A stretch of DNA of 64,000 bases from Isotricha intestinalis. Its lineage: Eukaryota > Ciliophora > Litostomatea > Vestibuliferida > Isotrichidae. The position numbers and the translations under genes were made by a program. Numbering within the stretch: position 1 is the first letter of the stretch; each line of letters opens with the position of its first letter. The notes below the pieces were generated by a model. The model worked only from the letters and a program-made list of their open reading frames with translations. It was not told the origin of the DNA and did not search any database. Shown piece by piece: positions 48,071 to 58,299 of this stretch. The stretch is taken from the NCBI GenBank assembly GCA_023807065.1, contig JAJJLU010003478.1, positions 1 through 64,000 of the forward strand. Reading direction: 5' to 3'.

Positions 48071-50893
48071 ATGGGAAGTTCATCAGTGAAAGGAACTAAA
48101 AGAAAATCCTTAATATTAAATATTCAAACATCAGTAAATAAGAAAGAATCAAAAAATTCAATTTCTGGAAAAAATAAATTAAATTTAACAAAAACAGCAT
48201 CTTCAAATTCATTAAGTAAAACAAGGAAAAGTTCTTCTTCATTAGTAACAAATATTTTATCATATGAAAAAAACATAATATCAAAATTAACAATAGAAAC
48301 AAATATTAATTTCAAAAATGAAAAAGAAGATTATAAAATAATAAATACATCTTTATCAAATCATTATTTATTTAAATATGTAGATAATGATTCATTAAAG
48401 AAATTAATAAATAAATTAATAAAATGTAAATGTTCAAAAGGAACAAAAGTATATGATAAAAATTTAGATGACGCAGAATATTTTTATATATTAACAAAAG
48501 GAAAAATGCATTATAATGCATTAATAAATAAAGAAGATAAAATAAAAGAATATCAAGATTTAAATATTAATAAAGGATCTTGTTTTGGTGATTATGAAAT
48601 TATAAATGATATTTGTAGATTATGTAGTGTTGTTTCTGATGAAGAATGTATTTTTTATTGTTTAAAAAAAAATGATTTGTTAGAGGTTTTAGAAAATGTT
48701 AGAAAAAAAAATTTATCTAACATTGAAAAATTTATTAATGAAAATTATCCTTTTTTAAATAATTATCCAGAAGCAAAAAAATTTTTAATTTATGATTGTA
48801 TTACAATATATAATTTTAATCAAGCTGAAATTTTAATTTCAAATTCTTTTGATGAAATGATTAATAATAATATATTTTTAATTTCAAAAGGTGAAATTGA
48901 TACTATTTATAAACATGAAATTGCAAAAGTTTTAAGAAAAGGAGATATTATTGGTCATCGAGAATTAATTTTAAATGATGGTTTTTTAAGAAATATTTAT
49001 TTAGCTACTAAAACTGATGATTGTGAATTATATTCTATTTCATATAATTCAATAATTAATTTTTTAAAAAGAAATTTTTTCATTAATGATCTTTTATTTT
49101 TTGTTTTTTGTTTATGTTGGAAAAAATCAGAATTTTTAAATGGAATTGATGTAAATTCATTATATAAAATTTTTCCTTTTTTCAAAATGGAAAGTTATGG
49201 ACCGAATGAAATTATATTTAAAAAAGGAGAATATTTAACAGAAGAAAATATTGTAGTTATTGAAGGAAATATATTTTGTGAAAATAAACAAACTTATGAA
49301 GCAGTTAGAAATGATATATTATATGAAAAAGAATTAGTTTTTGGATCTAATGCTATTTTAGTTATGAATGATTTAATTTCTTTTCCTGAATGCATTTTAT
49401 TAAGATGTCCAAGAGAGAAATATAAAAATATTTTAGGAGGAAAATCTTTAAGTGATATTGTTCATTCAAATACTAAAAAAAAAACAGCTCATACTGTTGT
49501 TATTGATTTTTTAAAACATGTGAATTGTTATAATTCATCAAAAATAAAAATAAATGAATTAGAAAAATATATTAATTTAGAAAAATTTCAAAGTAAAGTT
49601 CCAATAATAAATCAAGGTTCAAAAGATTTAAGTAAAATATATATGATAAAAACAGGATATGTAGATATATATATAAATAATAAATATATAAGAACTTTAT
49701 CAATGAATTCTCCTTTTGGATTTAAATCAATATTATCTGGAAGTAAAATTAGAACTGCTTCTGCAATTGCAAATTCATATGTTGAAGTGTATTCTATTGA
49801 TTATAATGCTTTTGATAAATATGTTTTAAAAGATAATCCTTCAATCGTTCAATTTTTAAAATATAAAATTAGTTTAGAAGATGAAACTGTTGAATTAGAA
49901 GATTTAGATAATATTAGATTATTAGGGAAAGGAAGTTTTGGTTTTGTATCTTTAGTAAGAAGTAAAAAGACAAAAAATTTATATGCAATAAAATCAATTC
50001 CCTTAAAGAAAATAATGCAATTAGATATGTATGAATGTATAAAAAATGAAAGAAATGCATTAAGAATGTTAGATCATAATTTTATATTAAAACAAGTGAA
50101 GACATTAAAAGATTCAGAAAACATATTTTTTTTAAACGAATACATAAAGGGAAAAACATTAAATAAAATTATAAAAGATTTAGGTAATTTGAATAAATCA
50201 CAATCAATATTTTTTTCAGCATCAATAATATTAGCAATAGAATATATGCATTCAAATAAATTAATTCACAGAGATATAAAGCCAGAAAATATAATGGTAA
50301 GTGAGACAGGATACATAAAATTAATAGATTTTGGTACAGTGAAAGAAACAAGTAATTTAAATGGTAGAACTCATACTTCAATTGGTACTCCTCATTATAT
50401 GGCTCCTGAAGTTATTAGAGGAGATTCTTATGATTGTAAAGTCGATTATTGGTCTATTGGAGTTTGCATTTATGAATTTATTTGTGGAAAAAAACCTTTC
50501 GGAGATTCTTTCAAAGATCCTGTTGAAATTTATAAATCTGTTGAAAATGATAAAATTGTCTTCCCTAATTTTATTAAAGATAAAGATTTTATCTTTTTAA
50601 TTAATTCTATGCTTGAAAAAGATGAAAAAAAAAGAAAATTTGGAAGTGAAATTAAATCCATGAAGTGGTTTAAAGATTTTGATTTTCAAAGTTTATGTGA
50701 TATGAATGCTCAAATTCCTATTAAAGTTGTTGTTAGTGAAAGTGATGATAAAGGAAATTCTAGTAATAGGAATGGAAGTGATTATTTAAGTGAACTTAAA
50801 AATTTGATAAGTAAATATAAGAAAGGGAAAGAAAATATTATTTTAACTGATGCTCAAATTTCCAAAGGAGAAGATTGGTTGAAAAATTTTTAA
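48071..50893 (+). CDS. cyclic-nucleotide-dependent protein kinase (PKG type), four cNBDs plus kinase, 940 aa
   Basis: Four cNBD-like units precede the kinase: about 98-215 (HYLFKYVDNDSLKKL, KGSCFGDYEIINDICR), 222-345 (KGDIIGHRELILNDGFLR), 360-465 (FKKGEYLTEENIVVIEGNIF, degenerate) and 480-605 (NSPFGFKSILSGSKIRTASA, with the R-TA element). The kinase domain is about 613-880: LLGKGSFGFVSLV, YAIKSIPLKK, LIHRDIKPENIMVS, KLIDFGTVKE, HTSIGTPHYMAPEVIRGDS, VDYWSIGVCIYEFICGKKPF. The layout of several N-terminal cNBDs with a C-terminal AGC kinase is that of apicomplexan and ciliate PKGs. The N-terminus MGSSSVKGTKRKS could be myristoylated, though Val at position 6 is not ideal. It probably mediates cGMP signalling for motility or secretion (inference). 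Confidence 0.9.
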   Translation: MGSSSVKGTKRKSLILNIQTSVNKKESKNSISGKNKLNLTKTASSNSLSKTRKSSSSLVTNILSYEKNIISKLTIETNINFKNEKEDYKIINTSLSNHYLFKYVDNDSLKKLINKLIKCKCSKGTKVYDKNLDDAEYFYILTKGKMHYNALINKEDKIKEYQDLNINKGSCFGDYEIINDICRLCSVVSDEECIFYCLKKNDLLEVLENVRKKNLSNIEKFINENYPFLNNYPEAKKFLIYDCITIYNFNQAEILISNSFDEMINNNIFLISKGEIDTIYKHEIAKVLRKGDIIGHRELILNDGFLRNIYLATKTDDCELYSISYNSIINFLKRNFFINDLLFFVFCLCWKKSEFLNGIDVNSLYKIFPFFKMESYGPNEIIFKKGEYLTEENIVVIEGNIFCENKQTYEAVRNDILYEKELVFGSNAILVMNDLISFPECILLRCPREKYKNILGGKSLSDIVHSNTKKKTAHTVVIDFLKHVNCYNSSKIKINELEKYINLEKFQSKVPIINQGSKDLSKIYMIKTGYVDIYINNKYIRTLSMNSPFGFKSILSGSKIRTASAIANSYVEVYSIDYNAFDKYVLKDNPSIVQFLKYKISLEDETVELEDLDNIRLLGKGSFGFVSLVRSKKTKNLYAIKSIPLKKIMQLDMYECIKNERNALRMLDHNFILKQVKTLKDSENIFFLNEYIKGKTLNKIIKDLGNLNKSQSIFFSASIILAIEYMHSNKLIHRDIKPENIMVSETGYIKLIDFGTVKETSNLNGRTHTSIGTPHYMAPEVIRGDSYDCKVDYWSIGVCIYEFICGKKPFGDSFKDPVEIYKSVENDKIVFPNFIKDKDFIFLINSMLEKDEKKRKFGSEIKSMKWFKDFDFQSLCDMNAQIPIKVVVSESDDKGNSSNRNGSDYLSELKNLISKYKKGKENIILTDAQISKGEDWLKNF

Positions 50894-51075
50894 TTTGAAA
50901 TTGTGGGTTTTTGGTATAATATTTATTTGATTAAATTTCTTTTTATATACTTTTAATTTGTCATTTATTGTATTAAATGAGTTAAAAAAAATAAAAAAAA
51001 TAAAAAATAAATTTTATATCAAACATAAAAAATATTTAAATTTTAAAACAAAATAATTAAACATTCAAAAAAAAA

Positions 51076-53610
51076 ATGAAATCTTACCGCAATCGTAGAA
51101 CCCAATATACAGAAGTTCCAATAGTAAAATCGTTAACATCTCAAAATTTTTTATCATTAAGTAAAGGTCCAAAGCACTTTACAGATCCATTATTTCCTCC
51201 AACAGAAAACAGTTTATACAGTACGAAATCTCATATAAAAAAATATCAAATTCCTGAAATTCCATCTTTTTTTTTAACTGGTAGAGAAAAGAAATTTTAT
51301 TCTCAATATAATTTACCAGTGAAAGAAGGTAGATATTCTTGGAAAAGATTATCAGATTTATATAATATATCTGAATTAAATGTATATATAGAAAATAAAA
51401 ATTTAGTAGAAGATGTAGTAATAGGAGAATTAGGTGATTGTTATTTTTTAAGTGTTTTAGCAATTTTAAGTCAAAATCCAGAAAATATAAAAAAATTACT
51501 TCCAATAAATAAAATTTCATCTACCGGAACATATTTATTAAATATATATATTCATGGAATAGAAACTTCTATTGTTATTGATGATTATTTCCCTATTATT
51601 GATGTTCCTGGATATGAAAACATGTTAGCTTTTGCAAATATAAATTCTTCTACTGGAAGTATTTGGCCAATTTTATTAGAAAAAGCTTGGGCAAAATGTA
51701 ATTTATCATATGAAGATATTATTATTGGTAATTCAAGTCAAGCTTTTGAATTTTTAACTCCTGCTCCAATTGATACTTTTTATCATAATAAAATTGATTC
51801 AAAAAGATTATTTAAAATTATTAGAAATTCTTTAGATAAAAATTCTATTGTTGTTTGTGATATTACTGAAACTGGAGATGGGAATTTAGATTTATTAGGA
51901 AAAATGGGATTAGTTCCTAATCATTCATACCAAATTATTGATAGTAAAATATTGAAACATCCAAATGAAAATGAGATTAAATTACTTAAAATTAAAAATT
52001 TATATGGAAGTAATAAATGGTTAGGTGATTGGAGTGATGGATCACATAAATGGAATGAAGAATTTATTAAGAAATGTGGTTTTGATAAAAAAGAAAAAGG
52101 AATTTTTTGGATTGCTTTTGATGATTATCTGAGATTTTATACTTCTACTCATATTTGTCATTTACATGATGAATATCAATATGTTTCTAATAAATTTATA
52201 GTCAGAAATGACTTAGTGTTTAACATTGCTAAAATTTTCGTTGAAAAACCTACTCATGGTTATTTTATTGTTAATATGAAAAATAAAAGAATTTATAGAA
52301 ATTTAAAAGGATTTGAAAATTATGATAATCCTTTTTGTTCAATGTTTGTTTTCAGACAAGATTCTGATGGATTTCATTTTTATGGAAGTGATAGTGGAAA
52401 TCAAGATAGATTATATGTTGATTGTGATTTAATTGAAGCTGGTTCTTATTATATTGCTTTGACTTTTCCAAAACAAAATAAAAACTTTGATATGGTTAGT
52501 GGTTTTCAAAGTGAAAAATTTGATAAATTATCTTATCGAGTTGGAATTTATTCTGGTTATTTTTCTATTAAAATTGAAGAAGCAAATAATAATGAAAGAA
52601 ATGAAATATATGATTTTATATATAATTCAATATCTCAAGTTGCACTAAAAAATCCAATTAAATATAAATTTACAAATGATAATGAAGATTCATCATATAG
52701 AGTAATAAATTTTGACAACACAAGACAAGGATATGGATATATATATTATTGTAATAATAGTGATGGTTATTTAAGAGAGAGAATTAAAATAAATGAATTT
52801 TTAAATTTTAATATAATTCCAATTTTAAAAAGAGGGAAATATATTCCATTAAGATTAGAAAGAGAAGAAGAAGAAATAGAATATGAAGATCCTTCAATGA
52901 AAATATCAATAGATAATTTAAGTGAAGATATATTAGATTCAACAGCCGAAATAATAGATGTAATAAAAGATAGACCAATATCAGAAAAAAATCCAGCAAT
53001 AATTCAAATAAATATTGCACCTCATTCAAATGGAATATTATTTTTTCAGAAAAATAATGATATTGCAAATATTGATATGATTAGTGATGTTTGTTTTGAT
53101 TATTTACCTAATGTTTATTTATATGAAAAAAAATTTACACCTAAAAAATTTAGACTAAGATATAATAATAAACCTGTTGATATCTTTGAATGTATTACCG
53201 AACATAATACTGGAGTTTTTTTCCATTATAAAAATAGAACAAGAGATTATAAAATTAAAGTTACTGCTCGTTTTAGTAAAGTAGAAAATTTATATTTACA
53301 AGTTTGCTCTGATGATTTAAAAAATAATAATCAATTGCAATTAAGAAGAAATATTGAAGATCAATTTAGAGATGATTCTAATGAAAAAATTGTTATTATT
53401 AATGTACTTCCTGGAGAAACTGGCTTTTTTGGTTTAGGAGCTAGTGATGTTTTTATGAAGTTTTTATATGAAGTCGAATTTGATTATCATTTTATGCTTT
53501 ATATTGACCCTGAAAAAGAAAATGAATTGAAAAGTAATAATTTTATCGATGATGATTTTGGTTTCGGAGCTGGACCTTTTAAAGATGAAATTAAAGATAT
53601 TAAAGCTTAG
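51076..53610 (+). CDS. calpain-type cysteine protease, catalytic triad present, 844 aa
   Basis: Protease core about 85-370: VVIGELGDCYFLSVLAILSQ with catalytic Cys122, GLVPNHSYQIIDS with the His, and LLKIKNLYGSNKWLGDWSDG with the Asn in the position of calpain's RNPWG. All three are present, unlike the calpain relative at 22447. The remainder contains calpain C2-like beta-sandwich segments (FVEKPTHGYFIVNM, DCDLIEAGSYYIALTFPKQ, then a second set ending PGETGFFGLGASDVF). No penta-EF-hand domain is present, so this is a non-classical calpain, a class expanded in ciliates. The N-terminal 75 residues (SYRNRRTQYTEVPIVKS) are basic and unrelated to animal calpains. Confidence 0.9.
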   Translation: MKSYRNRRTQYTEVPIVKSLTSQNFLSLSKGPKHFTDPLFPPTENSLYSTKSHIKKYQIPEIPSFFLTGREKKFYSQYNLPVKEGRYSWKRLSDLYNISELNVYIENKNLVEDVVIGELGDCYFLSVLAILSQNPENIKKLLPINKISSTGTYLLNIYIHGIETSIVIDDYFPIIDVPGYENMLAFANINSSTGSIWPILLEKAWAKCNLSYEDIIIGNSSQAFEFLTPAPIDTFYHNKIDSKRLFKIIRNSLDKNSIVVCDITETGDGNLDLLGKMGLVPNHSYQIIDSKILKHPNENEIKLLKIKNLYGSNKWLGDWSDGSHKWNEEFIKKCGFDKKEKGIFWIAFDDYLRFYTSTHICHLHDEYQYVSNKFIVRNDLVFNIAKIFVEKPTHGYFIVNMKNKRIYRNLKGFENYDNPFCSMFVFRQDSDGFHFYGSDSGNQDRLYVDCDLIEAGSYYIALTFPKQNKNFDMVSGFQSEKFDKLSYRVGIYSGYFSIKIEEANNNERNEIYDFIYNSISQVALKNPIKYKFTNDNEDSSYRVINFDNTRQGYGYIYYCNNSDGYLRERIKINEFLNFNIIPILKRGKYIPLRLEREEEEIEYEDPSMKISIDNLSEDILDSTAEIIDVIKDRPISEKNPAIIQINIAPHSNGILFFQKNNDIANIDMISDVCFDYLPNVYLYEKKFTPKKFRLRYNNKPVDIFECITEHNTGVFFHYKNRTRDYKIKVTARFSKVENLYLQVCSDDLKNNNQLQLRRNIEDQFRDDSNEKIVIINVLPGETGFFGLGASDVFMKFLYEVEFDYHFMLYIDPEKENELKSNNFIDDDFGFGAGPFKDEIKDIKA

Positions 53611-53882
53611 GAATTTAAGGAATTTTTTAAAATTTTTTTTTAATTTAAATTTTTCTTATTTAGAAATTATTTTTTATTCAATTATTATTTGAATCATAAA
53701 AAGTTGATTGTTATTTTATCAAAATTTTTAAAAAAGAAGAGAAATACTTTTTATATTATGGTATATCAATAAAAATGAATTATTTAATTTTGAAACAAAT
53801 ATTGATTGATTGTTAATAAATAAAATTTATTAAATAGTGAAAAAAATATATCTTATAATAACAATGAAAAAAATAATTTCTA

Positions 53883-55097
53883 TTATCCATAAACAGATTT
53901 GTGTTCTGGTTTATTAATTCCCTTATAAAAATTTTTTCCTTCATCACAAAATTTAAATTTTGTTTCAATAATATCTAAAATAGAATTAAACCACAAAATA
54001 TCTTTTCCAATTAAAAAAGAAGCATGTCCCATATTAGGGAAAATATTAAAATAAATAACATTATTTTTAATTTGTTCATAAAGCCATTTAACATCATTAG
54101 GAGTAGCTAACATATCATCTTCTCCACAAACTAACATTATTGGAAAATCATTGATTTTACTTAAATCATAAATAACAGGTTCTCTTTGACCATAAATAAA
54201 CATATTAGCTTCTTTTCCATAATCATAATGAACAAATTCTTTATGTTTATAAATACTAACAAAATGAATTAGTGTTTTTAAACTTGTTCCACTTGGAAAA
54301 TGTTTTAAAAAAACTCCTAATTGTTTTTGATCATTATCTTCAGAAGATTTTTCATCACAAACTAAACTTAGACCAAAATTTGTTAACCACGAGAAATTTT
54401 TATTAAAAAAAGAGCCAATATATCCACTTGATTTATCTTCAGGTAATATTTCATAAAATTTAGTCAATTTTAAAACTTCATGAGCATTAAAATTTTCTAA
54501 TCCAGTTAAAATATTACTACTCATATGAGTGATTCTTGCAATAGGAGCTAAAGCAACAAATAATTTAATATATTGTCTAAAATAATCACATTGAGTTGTT
54601 AATGCTGCAAATAGCATTGCTGTTCCTTGAGAATGACCGAAATAAATTATTCTTTCTCCACTTTTATTTCTTTCCATTATATATTCTATTATAGATGGTA
54701 AATCATATAATCCCATATCATGAAGTGAAAATTGCCAAAATTCAAAATCTTTATCTGAGTATTTTATATGTTTTTTACTATGTTTATTTCCACGAGAATT
54801 TGATATCCAAATATCATAATTTTTAGAAGAGAGAATAAAAGGAAGAGATCTTTCTTTTGTATTACATACCCATCCATCTGAAGAATCTAATAGACCATGT
54901 TGAAAAAGAATTGGAGGACTCTTTTGGGACTCTGTTAATGGAGGAATGTGATATATTGTTAATAAGTATCCATCTTGAGTCTGAATTGTATGAGACTCTA
55001 CTTTGAAGTTTTTAGATGTTATTATCTCTGTTATTGATAAATCTTCATCTGGTGATTTTTCTGTTTTTGACTTAAATAAGTTTTTGATAGCATCCAT
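53883..55097 (-). CDS. acid-lipase-type alpha/beta hydrolase, 404 aa
   Basis: It opens like lysosomal acid/gastric lipases: ITSKNFKVESHTIQTQDGYL, then PPILFQHGLLDSSDGWV (oxyanion region) and YDIWISNSRGNKHSKKH. The nucleophile elbow is YFGHSQGTAM (Ser near residue 154), the acid LVCGEDDMLATPNDV and the histidine NMGHASFLIG. All triad members are present. It hydrolyses triacylglycerol or cholesteryl esters in relatives. There is no cleavable signal peptide (start MDAIKNLFKSKTEK), unlike the secreted animal enzymes, so it may act in the cytosol or on lipid droplets; that is inference. Confidence 0.9.
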   Translation of the reverse strand: MDAIKNLFKSKTEKSPDEDLSITEIITSKNFKVESHTIQTQDGYLLTIYHIPPLTESQKSPPILFQHGLLDSSDGWVCNTKERSLPFILSSKNYDIWISNSRGNKHSKKHIKYSDKDFEFWQFSLHDMGLYDLPSIIEYIMERNKSGERIIYFGHSQGTAMLFAALTTQCDYFRQYIKLFVALAPIARITHMSSNILTGLENFNAHEVLKLTKFYEILPEDKSSGYIGSFFNKNFSWLTNFGLSLVCDEKSSEDNDQKQLGVFLKHFPSGTSLKTLIHFVSIYKHKEFVHYDYGKEANMFIYGQREPVIYDLSKINDFPIMLVCGEDDMLATPNDVKWLYEQIKNNVIYFNIFPNMGHASFLIGKDILWFNSILDIIETKFKFCDEGKNFYKGINKPEHKSVYG

Positions 55098-55261
55098 TTC
55101 TTTTTTGAGAATTTAATTTAAAGAGTTTTTTTTATTTAGGTGAATTTAATGTATATTAAATAATTATAAAAAATAAAATACACATCTGAAAAAAAACAAA
55201 AAAAAGTAAAAAATCAATTTTTCTCAAGAATTAAATAAAATAAAAATTCTCAAAAAATATT

Positions 55262-55733
55262 TTATTGTTCAACCCAGTAATCGACATAAGTAGTATAAGT
55301 GATTTTATCTCCATTCTTATATTCTCCATTATTAACAACTTCATCGATTTCTTCAGGTTTTAAATTACTTCCCATTTCTTCAAGAACATATCTTAATTCT
55401 TCATTCTCCAATAGTTCCTCTTTTTTCTCTATCTAAGGTATTAAAAGCATCAAGAACAAAATTAGGATCTTTCATAAATTTCATTAATTGAAGAAATCCT
55501 TCTGAATCTAAAGGTTCAAAGTCTTTTCCCATTGCTAAAGTTGCATCATAAATGTCTTCTTCTGTGAAATCTTCTTTTGATGCTTCTACTGCATCTATTA
55601 ATGATTCATAAGGTACTTTCCCTCCTTTTGCTACTGAGTTAAAACCACGAGTGTAACGTTCTAATTGTTCATCGTTTAAATCTCCTGATGGAGCAGATGA
55701 TGCTTTTTTTGGTGCTGATGCTGGTTTTGGCAT
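55262..55733 (-). CDS. EF-hand protein (essential light chain/calmodulin-like) with a +1 frame break, 156 aa if read through
   Basis: Frame 1 (55733 to 55410, 108 codons) starts MPKPASAPKKASS and reads through the first EF pair to LDREKRGTI. The next codons in frame are GGA GAA TGA, a stop at 55401-55403. Skipping one G at 55408/55409 gives ENEELRYVLEEMGSNLKPEE and continues to TAA at 55262 (VDYWVEQ). The joined sequence is a textbook EF-hand continuation (xGTIENEELRxVLxxxG), so the extra G is an interruption, not an intron. The layout and length match myosin essential light chains or calmodulin-like proteins. The break may be a sequence error, a recent mutation or +1 ribosomal frameshifting. 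Confidence 0.8.
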
Positions 55734-56074
55734 TTTTTTTATATATTTTTTTTTTTTTTTGGATTTTATATATATATTTTTTTAATTTTTTTATTATTTT
55801 TTAAAATGGTTTTCTTTAATTGGAAAGTATTTTTGATTTTATATTTTATTCTATTTATTATATATATAAATTTAAATGATTTTTAATAGTTTTTTATTTT
55901 ATTATAGAAAGAAGTTTTATTCTGTATTTATTAAATAGTAATCATTAAAAGAATTCTATGATAAAATAATCAACAGAAAACATTTAAACTTAAATAAAAG
56001 ATTGAAAACAATAAAAAAATATAAAATTATTATGTCGAATTAATTATATATAAGAATATTATTTTCCAGAATAA
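55734..56074. other. AT-rich spacer, nothing identified
   Basis: 341 bp upstream of the EF-hand gene and downstream of the secreted-protein gene (both minus). Long T tracts immediately upstream of 55733. No ORF or hairpin recognised. Confidence 0.5.
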
Positions 56075-57091
56075 TTAAGGATTATTATGAAGAAAATTAT
56101 TTAAGTCATCTATATCATTTATATTTTGTAAATCATTTAAATTTATTACTTTAACATTAGCAGTAGAAAGTCCTTGTTTAATAGCTTTTTCAATTATTTT
56201 AGAATATTTTCCTTGGCTAATTTTAGGAGCTTGACTGTCATAACTTGAAGAATAAACAATACTTAAATTATCTATATCAAAACCTTTTGGTAAAATAATA
56301 GAATCAGTTAAAGCATTTATTGTATTAACTTTAATCCATTTATCATATTCTGCATTATTTTCTGAACCAATTAAAAATGTTTTTCCTTTAAATTCACCAT
56401 AAACTTCAAATGGTTGTTTACTTCTATTATTTTTATTTTTTTTAATAAATAATGAATTAAAAAACATTGGTTTATCAAATTTAATTATTAATTTCTCAGA
56501 TTGAATTATTCCATAAGTTCCAGAAGGTATATTATATTTATCTTCTAACGATTCTATATTTTTTACACTTTGAATTTTATTATTATAAGTTAATAATAAT
56601 TTACCATATAAAGTTAATTTAATATATCCTAATTCAAAATTTGTTATTATTTCAGATGGAGCAATCATATCTTTATTTTTAGTTTTCACATCAAAAGATT
56701 CAAAATTTAATAATAATGCCATTTGAGTTACACTATTTAAATTATATGGTTTATTTAAAGTTGATTTTGCTTTTTTTTTTATTATATCTGTTGAATCTAA
56801 AAGTGAATCTTTTATTGTTCTTATTGATAAATAATCAGGAATTCTTATTTCTGGTCTTATATTATATAAAGGTTCTCTATAATCTTTATTATAATTTGAT
56901 AAGAAAAAACAATCTGGACCATCTTTAGCTGAACATTTTTTTATTGGTTGTTGCTTTTCAAAAGTTTCAAATATATCTTTGTAATAAAAATTATCAAAAA
57001 AATGATATGCTTCTTGACGATATGTACATTCAATAAATATTAGTGTTGATAAAAATAATAATATATTTTTGATTTTATTCGATTCTCCCAT
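56075..57091 (-). CDS. secreted protein, family not recognised, 338 aa
   Basis: N-terminus MGESNKIKNILLFLSTLIFI is a signal peptide or signal anchor. Two Cys near residue 53-61 (KCSAKDGPDC) may form a disulphide. Residues about 125-290 are strand-rich (ELGYIKLTLYGKLLLTYNN, SEKLIIKFDKPMFFNSLFIK, PFEVYGEFKGKTFLIGS, WIKVNTINALTDSIILP), suggesting a jelly-roll/galactose-binding-like sandwich. I cannot match a named family. The end is helical and hydrophilic. It is probably lumenal or extracellular. Confidence 0.65.
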   Translation of the reverse strand: MGESNKIKNILLFLSTLIFIECTYRQEAYHFFDNFYYKDIFETFEKQQPIKKCSAKDGPDCFFLSNYNKDYREPLYNIRPEIRIPDYLSIRTIKDSLLDSTDIIKKKAKSTLNKPYNLNSVTQMALLLNFESFDVKTKNKDMIAPSEIITNFELGYIKLTLYGKLLLTYNNKIQSVKNIESLEDKYNIPSGTYGIIQSEKLIIKFDKPMFFNSLFIKKNKNNRSKQPFEVYGEFKGKTFLIGSENNAEYDKWIKVNTINALTDSIILPKGFDIDNLSIVYSSSYDSQAPKISQGKYSKIIEKAIKQGLSTANVKVINLNDLQNINDIDDLNNFLHNNP

Positions 57092-57190
57092 TAAAATAAT
57101 TTATTTATAATTAATTTATATTTATTGAACAACTCAATTTATTTAATTGTAAATAATATATAATTTAATTAATCTTTTTTTAATTAAACA

Positions 57191-58072
57191 TTAATTAAAA
57201 TCAGGTCCTATATTAAATTTTAAATCTATATCTCCAGATTTCATTAAAGCCATTAATATTTTTTGATCTCTTATTTTATTTGTTATATTAGCTTTTCTGT
57301 CATTATTTCTTTTAAAGATAAAAGAAGGAGGACGAAAAGAATTTAATAATTCATTTAAAGGTCTTATTTCAGAAGATCTTTCTTTAAATTCAGGATTAAA
57401 TTCATTTTCTCTTAAATAAATTGGAATATTATCATTTTCCTTTTCTTTTTTTTCTTTTCTTCCAACTGAATTTTCATTTAATATGCTTTCTTTAATAAAT
57501 TTCTTTTTAAAACTTTTATAATTATATCTTTTATATTTTTTAATATATTTTTCATCATCATTATAAGAATAATTTATATAATTTGGTTTATATGGTTTTT
57601 TTCTATTTATTTTATTATATTTTTGTATTCTAAAAAACATTCCTTGACCTATAGATCTTTGAATCATTTCATCTTTATTCAAATCTGATATAATAGATTT
57701 TTCGTATTCATCATATCTTCTATTTTTTATTAAAACATTTTTAAGAGATAATTTTTCTTTAACAAATCTATCTAACCTTCTATCAAATTTATTACAACTT
57801 TCTGAATATTCCATATAATTTTCTGGCATAAAATATGAATGTGCATTTGAAATTTCATTTTTTTCTTCTTTTGAATTATCAAATATAGTAGTATTGTTTT
57901 TTTGCCTTTTTAATAATTTTGTTTTTATTGGAGGTAAGAATAAAGAATTTTTTTTATTTGAATAATATTCTTGAGAATCATTATCATTTAAAATTGAAGA
58001 ATTATTTGTTTTATTATGTATATGTGATGATGTTAAATATATTTCTTCTTTATTTTCTGATAAGTTATTCAT
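57191..58072 (-). CDS. hypothetical basic protein, 293 aa
   Basis: Hydrophilic, Lys/Asn/Tyr-rich, no signal peptide or TM. Conserved-looking stretches are CNKFDRRLDRFVKEKLSLKN, SIGQGMFFRIQKYN and the C-terminal RPLNELLNSFRPPSFIFKRN with ILMALMKSGDIDLKFNIGPD. The tyrosine-rich, evenly basic composition resembles axonemal inner-microtubule proteins, but I cannot assign a family. It lies divergent from the SHIPPO-repeat gene at 58300 (227-bp spacer), which is compatible with a ciliary role but does not prove one. Confidence 0.7.
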   Translation of the reverse strand: MNNLSENKEEIYLTSSHIHNKTNNSSILNDNDSQEYYSNKKNSLFLPPIKTKLLKRQKNNTTIFDNSKEEKNEISNAHSYFMPENYMEYSESCNKFDRRLDRFVKEKLSLKNVLIKNRRYDEYEKSIISDLNKDEMIQRSIGQGMFFRIQKYNKINRKKPYKPNYINYSYNDDEKYIKKYKRYNYKSFKKKFIKESILNENSVGRKEKKEKENDNIPIYLRENEFNPEFKERSSEIRPLNELLNSFRPPSFIFKRNNDRKANITNKIRDQKILMALMKSGDIDLKFNIGPDFN

Positions 58073-58299
58073 TTAATTTTTTAAAATATATTTTTATTTA
58101 TTTGAATTGTTGTTTAATATAAAAATAAATAATATTATAATTTTCTTATATTGTTTAATATTATCAGTATCTATATATTAGTAAATATAGTATTAATTAT
58201 TTCACAGGAATAACTTTTTTAAAACAAATTTATAAATATAATTTAAATAAAAACCACTTGAAAAAAATTAAAAAATATAAAAAAATTTAAAATAAAAAA

